Below, piece after piece: positions 5,144 through 5,999 of a stretch of 5,999 nt of DNA. The DNA lies in contig JAZSLG010000033.1 of NCBI GenBank assembly GCA_045535235.1, positions 1 through 5,999 of the forward strand. The letters are read 5' to 3'. The position numbers and the translations under genes were made by a program. How positions within the stretch are numbered: the stretch's first letter is position 1; each line of letters starts with the position of its first letter. The notes under the pieces are model-generated. The model ran no database searches. It saw only the letters and a list, made by a program, of their open reading frames with translations, and was not told where the DNA came from. The stretch is from Stercoripulliclostridium_A sp045535235. Lineage in GTDB: Bacteria; Bacillota; Clostridia; Christensenellales; DTU072.

Positions 5144-5323
5144 TTAATTTATATTGTTGATATAGTCAAGCAGACTTTCAACGTCAATCAAAATTTTCTT
5201 GCCCGAACGAAGCGAACGAATTTTGTTTTCGTTTACCCACGAACGTATGCAGTGCATAGTGATAGCCGTGTCCTTGTCTTGATTTTTGATTATATCGAGT
5301 GCTTGTTTGATGCTTCTAAGCAA
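5144..5323 (-). CDS. Excisionase-like HTH protein with TTG start
   Basis: A 59-residue reading frame starts at TTG (5323-5321), seven bases after a perfect GGAGGT (5331-5336), and ends in TAA overlapping the ribosome binding site of the integrase. The protein has an N-terminal helix (SIKQALDIIKNQD), an HTH region (ITMHCIRSWVNENKI) and a wing (LRSGKKILIDVESLLDYI), the hallmark of small excisionase-type proteins. Its place directly before the integrase is the usual xis-int arrangement, so it is probably the recombination directionality factor. I leave the gene symbol blank because sequence identity to a named Xis cannot be tested here. The proteins at 3502-3702 and 3092-3475 share its wing pattern. 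Confidence 0.82.
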   Translation of the reverse strand: MLRSIKQALDIIKNQDKDTAITMHCIRSWVNENKIRSLRSGKKILIDVESLLDYINNIN

Positions 5324-5338
5324 TATATTAACCTCCGT

Positions 5339-5497
5339 TTAAGTTGGAGACGGCGGGTTATCTCCGATTTCTTCGTTACGAGCCGTTTCTTATAAAACTT
5401 CTAACATTATCATTCTTGCCGTAACCCCGCGTGCGAACCTTTCGTTCCAAAAACAGTGGTCAAATTTGTACCACAAAACACGTAATTCTTGTTTCAT
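5339..5497 (-). pseudogene. Small ORF of unknown function interrupted by an in-frame TAA
   Basis: An ATG at 5497 opens a 35-codon frame with protein-like content (LWYKFDHCFWNERFARGVTA) that meets TAA at 5390-5392. The same frame goes on for 16 codons (ETARNEEIGDNPPSPT) and stops at 5339-5341, two bases before the excisionase ribosome binding site. That tight spacing is the normal operon pattern and suggests the original gene ended there, at about 52 residues. No ribosome binding site is visible for the ATG, but it overlaps the stop of an upstream frame as TAATG, allowing coupled translation. I do not recognise the family. A real 35-residue peptide is the alternative. Confidence 0.5.
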
Positions 5498-5661
5498 TAA
5501 TCGCTTATATCATATTTTTCTATTGCGCCGTTGAATATACGTGGTTGGATGCCAAGCGCGAATAAGTAGAACCTGCCTTAAAGCAAATCTTTTTGGCTAT
5601 TTCCGTCAAATGCTCGCTCGATGTATGCTATACACTTTCGTTCGCCTTTGCCATAACTATC
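5497..5661 (-). pseudogene. Possible decayed small ORF with in-frame TAA
   Basis: After a TGA (5662-5664) this frame reads KGERKCIAYIERAFDGNSQK and neighbouring residues, meets TAA at 5578-5580, then continues as GRFYLFALGIQPRIFNGAIE to a TAA at 5497-5499 that overlaps the next ATG. The protein-like composition and operon-style overlap hint at a decayed gene. There is no start codon in this frame, and an ATG at 5654 lies in another frame, so a frameshift would also be needed. I do not recognise the product. Chance open sequence is a serious alternative. Confidence 0.3.
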
Positions 5662-5694
5662 TCAAAAATCTTTTGCTTTTAGGTTCAAAGAAAT

Positions 5695-5722
5695 TTTATA
5701 GTCAAATTTTAGGTTTAGGCAA
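5695..5722 (-). promoter_or_regulatory. Possible promoter of the integrase operon
   Basis: On the minus strand TATAAA (5700-5695) is preceded, across a 16-base spacer, by TTGCCT (5722-5717). The -10 box fits well and the -35 box moderately. It precedes the decayed small ORFs and the excisionase-integrase genes. A TTGACA at 5758-5753 lies further upstream but has only a poor -10 (TACGGT) at 17 bases. Confidence 0.4.
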
Positions 5723-5735
5723 GGCAAAGACCGTA

Positions 5736-5756
5736 GGCAAACCAAGACGGTTTGTC
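5736..5756. promoter_or_regulatory. Inverted repeat upstream of the integrase operon (candidate operator)
   Basis: CAAACC (5738-5743) and GGTTTG (5749-5754) are perfect inverted copies around a 5-base spacer, extendable by two bases with one G-T pair. The right arm overlaps a minus-strand TTGACA. The adjacent ribbon-helix-helix-like protein is a possible binder, which is inference only. Confidence 0.35.
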
Positions 5757-5837
5757 AAGGGGTTTAACGAAGCATAAGACAAAATTTGCCTAATAAAATC
5801 AGGTTTGGTTTATTCACGTTTGGCATAGCAGTTTTCT

Positions 5838-5999
5838 CTACTTCGAGCTTGTAACTTGTTCTTGCAGAGCCTTATAGCCTGCCATAATCAAGTCCACCTT
5901 AGACATAAAGTGGGTTTTTAAAAAGTCGTCGATAGCATCGGCGTCTTTTCTTGGGATGCTCGTACCCCAAACTTTATTTTGTTGATGTCTTTTTTCTCT
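5838..5999 (-). CDS. 3' end of a ribbon-helix-helix-like protein (runs off the window)
   Basis: An open minus-strand frame enters from the right edge and ends in TAG at 5838-5840, giving the last 53 residues. It shows a strand (KVWGTSI), a first helix (PRKDADAIDDFLKTHF) and a second helix (SKVDLIMAGYKALQEQV), the order and spacing of a CopG/Arc-type ribbon-helix-helix DNA-binding domain. No start codon lies inside the window. Such proteins act as plasmid or element copy regulators, antitoxins or relaxosome accessory factors, and this one could be any of these. About 140 bases separate it from the presumed integrase promoter; I see no strong terminator there, only a weak CCTGAT/ATTAGG hairpin on the minus strand (5789-5803). 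Confidence 0.65.
   Translation of the reverse strand, partial: REKRHQQNKVWGTSIPRKDADAIDDFLKTHFMSKVDLIMAGYKALQEQVTSSK

Noticed and set aside
5132..5339. TAA reassigned to an amino acid in this genome
   Set aside because: TAA properly ends the Fic, 304-residue and all small HTH genes in this window, so a general reassignment does not fit; decay or rare readthrough is more likely.
5541..5777. Plus-strand 78-codon open frame starting at GTG
   Set aside because: There is no ribosome binding site or recognisable motif, and it runs antisense to the minus-strand operon and its presumed promoter.

Overview
The window looks like part of an integrated mobile element in a low-GC Gram-positive bacterium (Bacillota, probably a Clostridia-like lineage). 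Supporting signs are strong AGGAGG-type ribosome binding sites, a textbook TTGACA-17-TATAAT promoter, AT-rich coding sequence and the family of the integrase. I cannot name a genus or species from the sequence.

Layout from left to right. Positions 1-337 hold no gene but are dense in short direct repeats. A tRNA-Arg(CCT) gene with encoded CCA lies at 338-412, followed by an intrinsic terminator. A plus-strand cargo block follows: a Fic-family protein with a C-terminal winged helix (568-1641), a structured 250-base gap, then an overlapping gene pair (1895-3030) made of an unrecognised 304-residue protein and a DUF2188 protein. A bidirectional hairpin at 3052-3077 separates this block from a minus-strand recombination module. 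Read in its own direction (right to left), that module contains decayed small ORFs (5700 to 5339), an excisionase-like HTH gene (5323-5144, TTG start), a tyrosine integrase split by one in-frame TAA (5132-3711), and two more small HTH genes (3702-3502 and 3475-3092). The 3' end of a minus-strand ribbon-helix-helix-like gene runs off the right edge (5838-5999).

How the parts work together. The minus-strand genes are packed as one operon, with ribosome binding sites overlapping the preceding stops, and read as an integration, excision and control module. The integrase keeps all catalytic residues, but a TAA separates its arm-binding domain from the rest. At least one upstream small ORF carries the same kind of lesion, so the element is probably immobilised or decaying. 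The plus-strand genes are cargo. Fic proteins usually attach AMP to target proteins and can act as toxins. The 304-residue/DUF2188 pair is uncharacterised and is the best candidate for an undescribed accessory system, although nothing in the sequence proves a defence role. The cargo looks poorer in CpG than the integration module, which suggests a mosaic origin.
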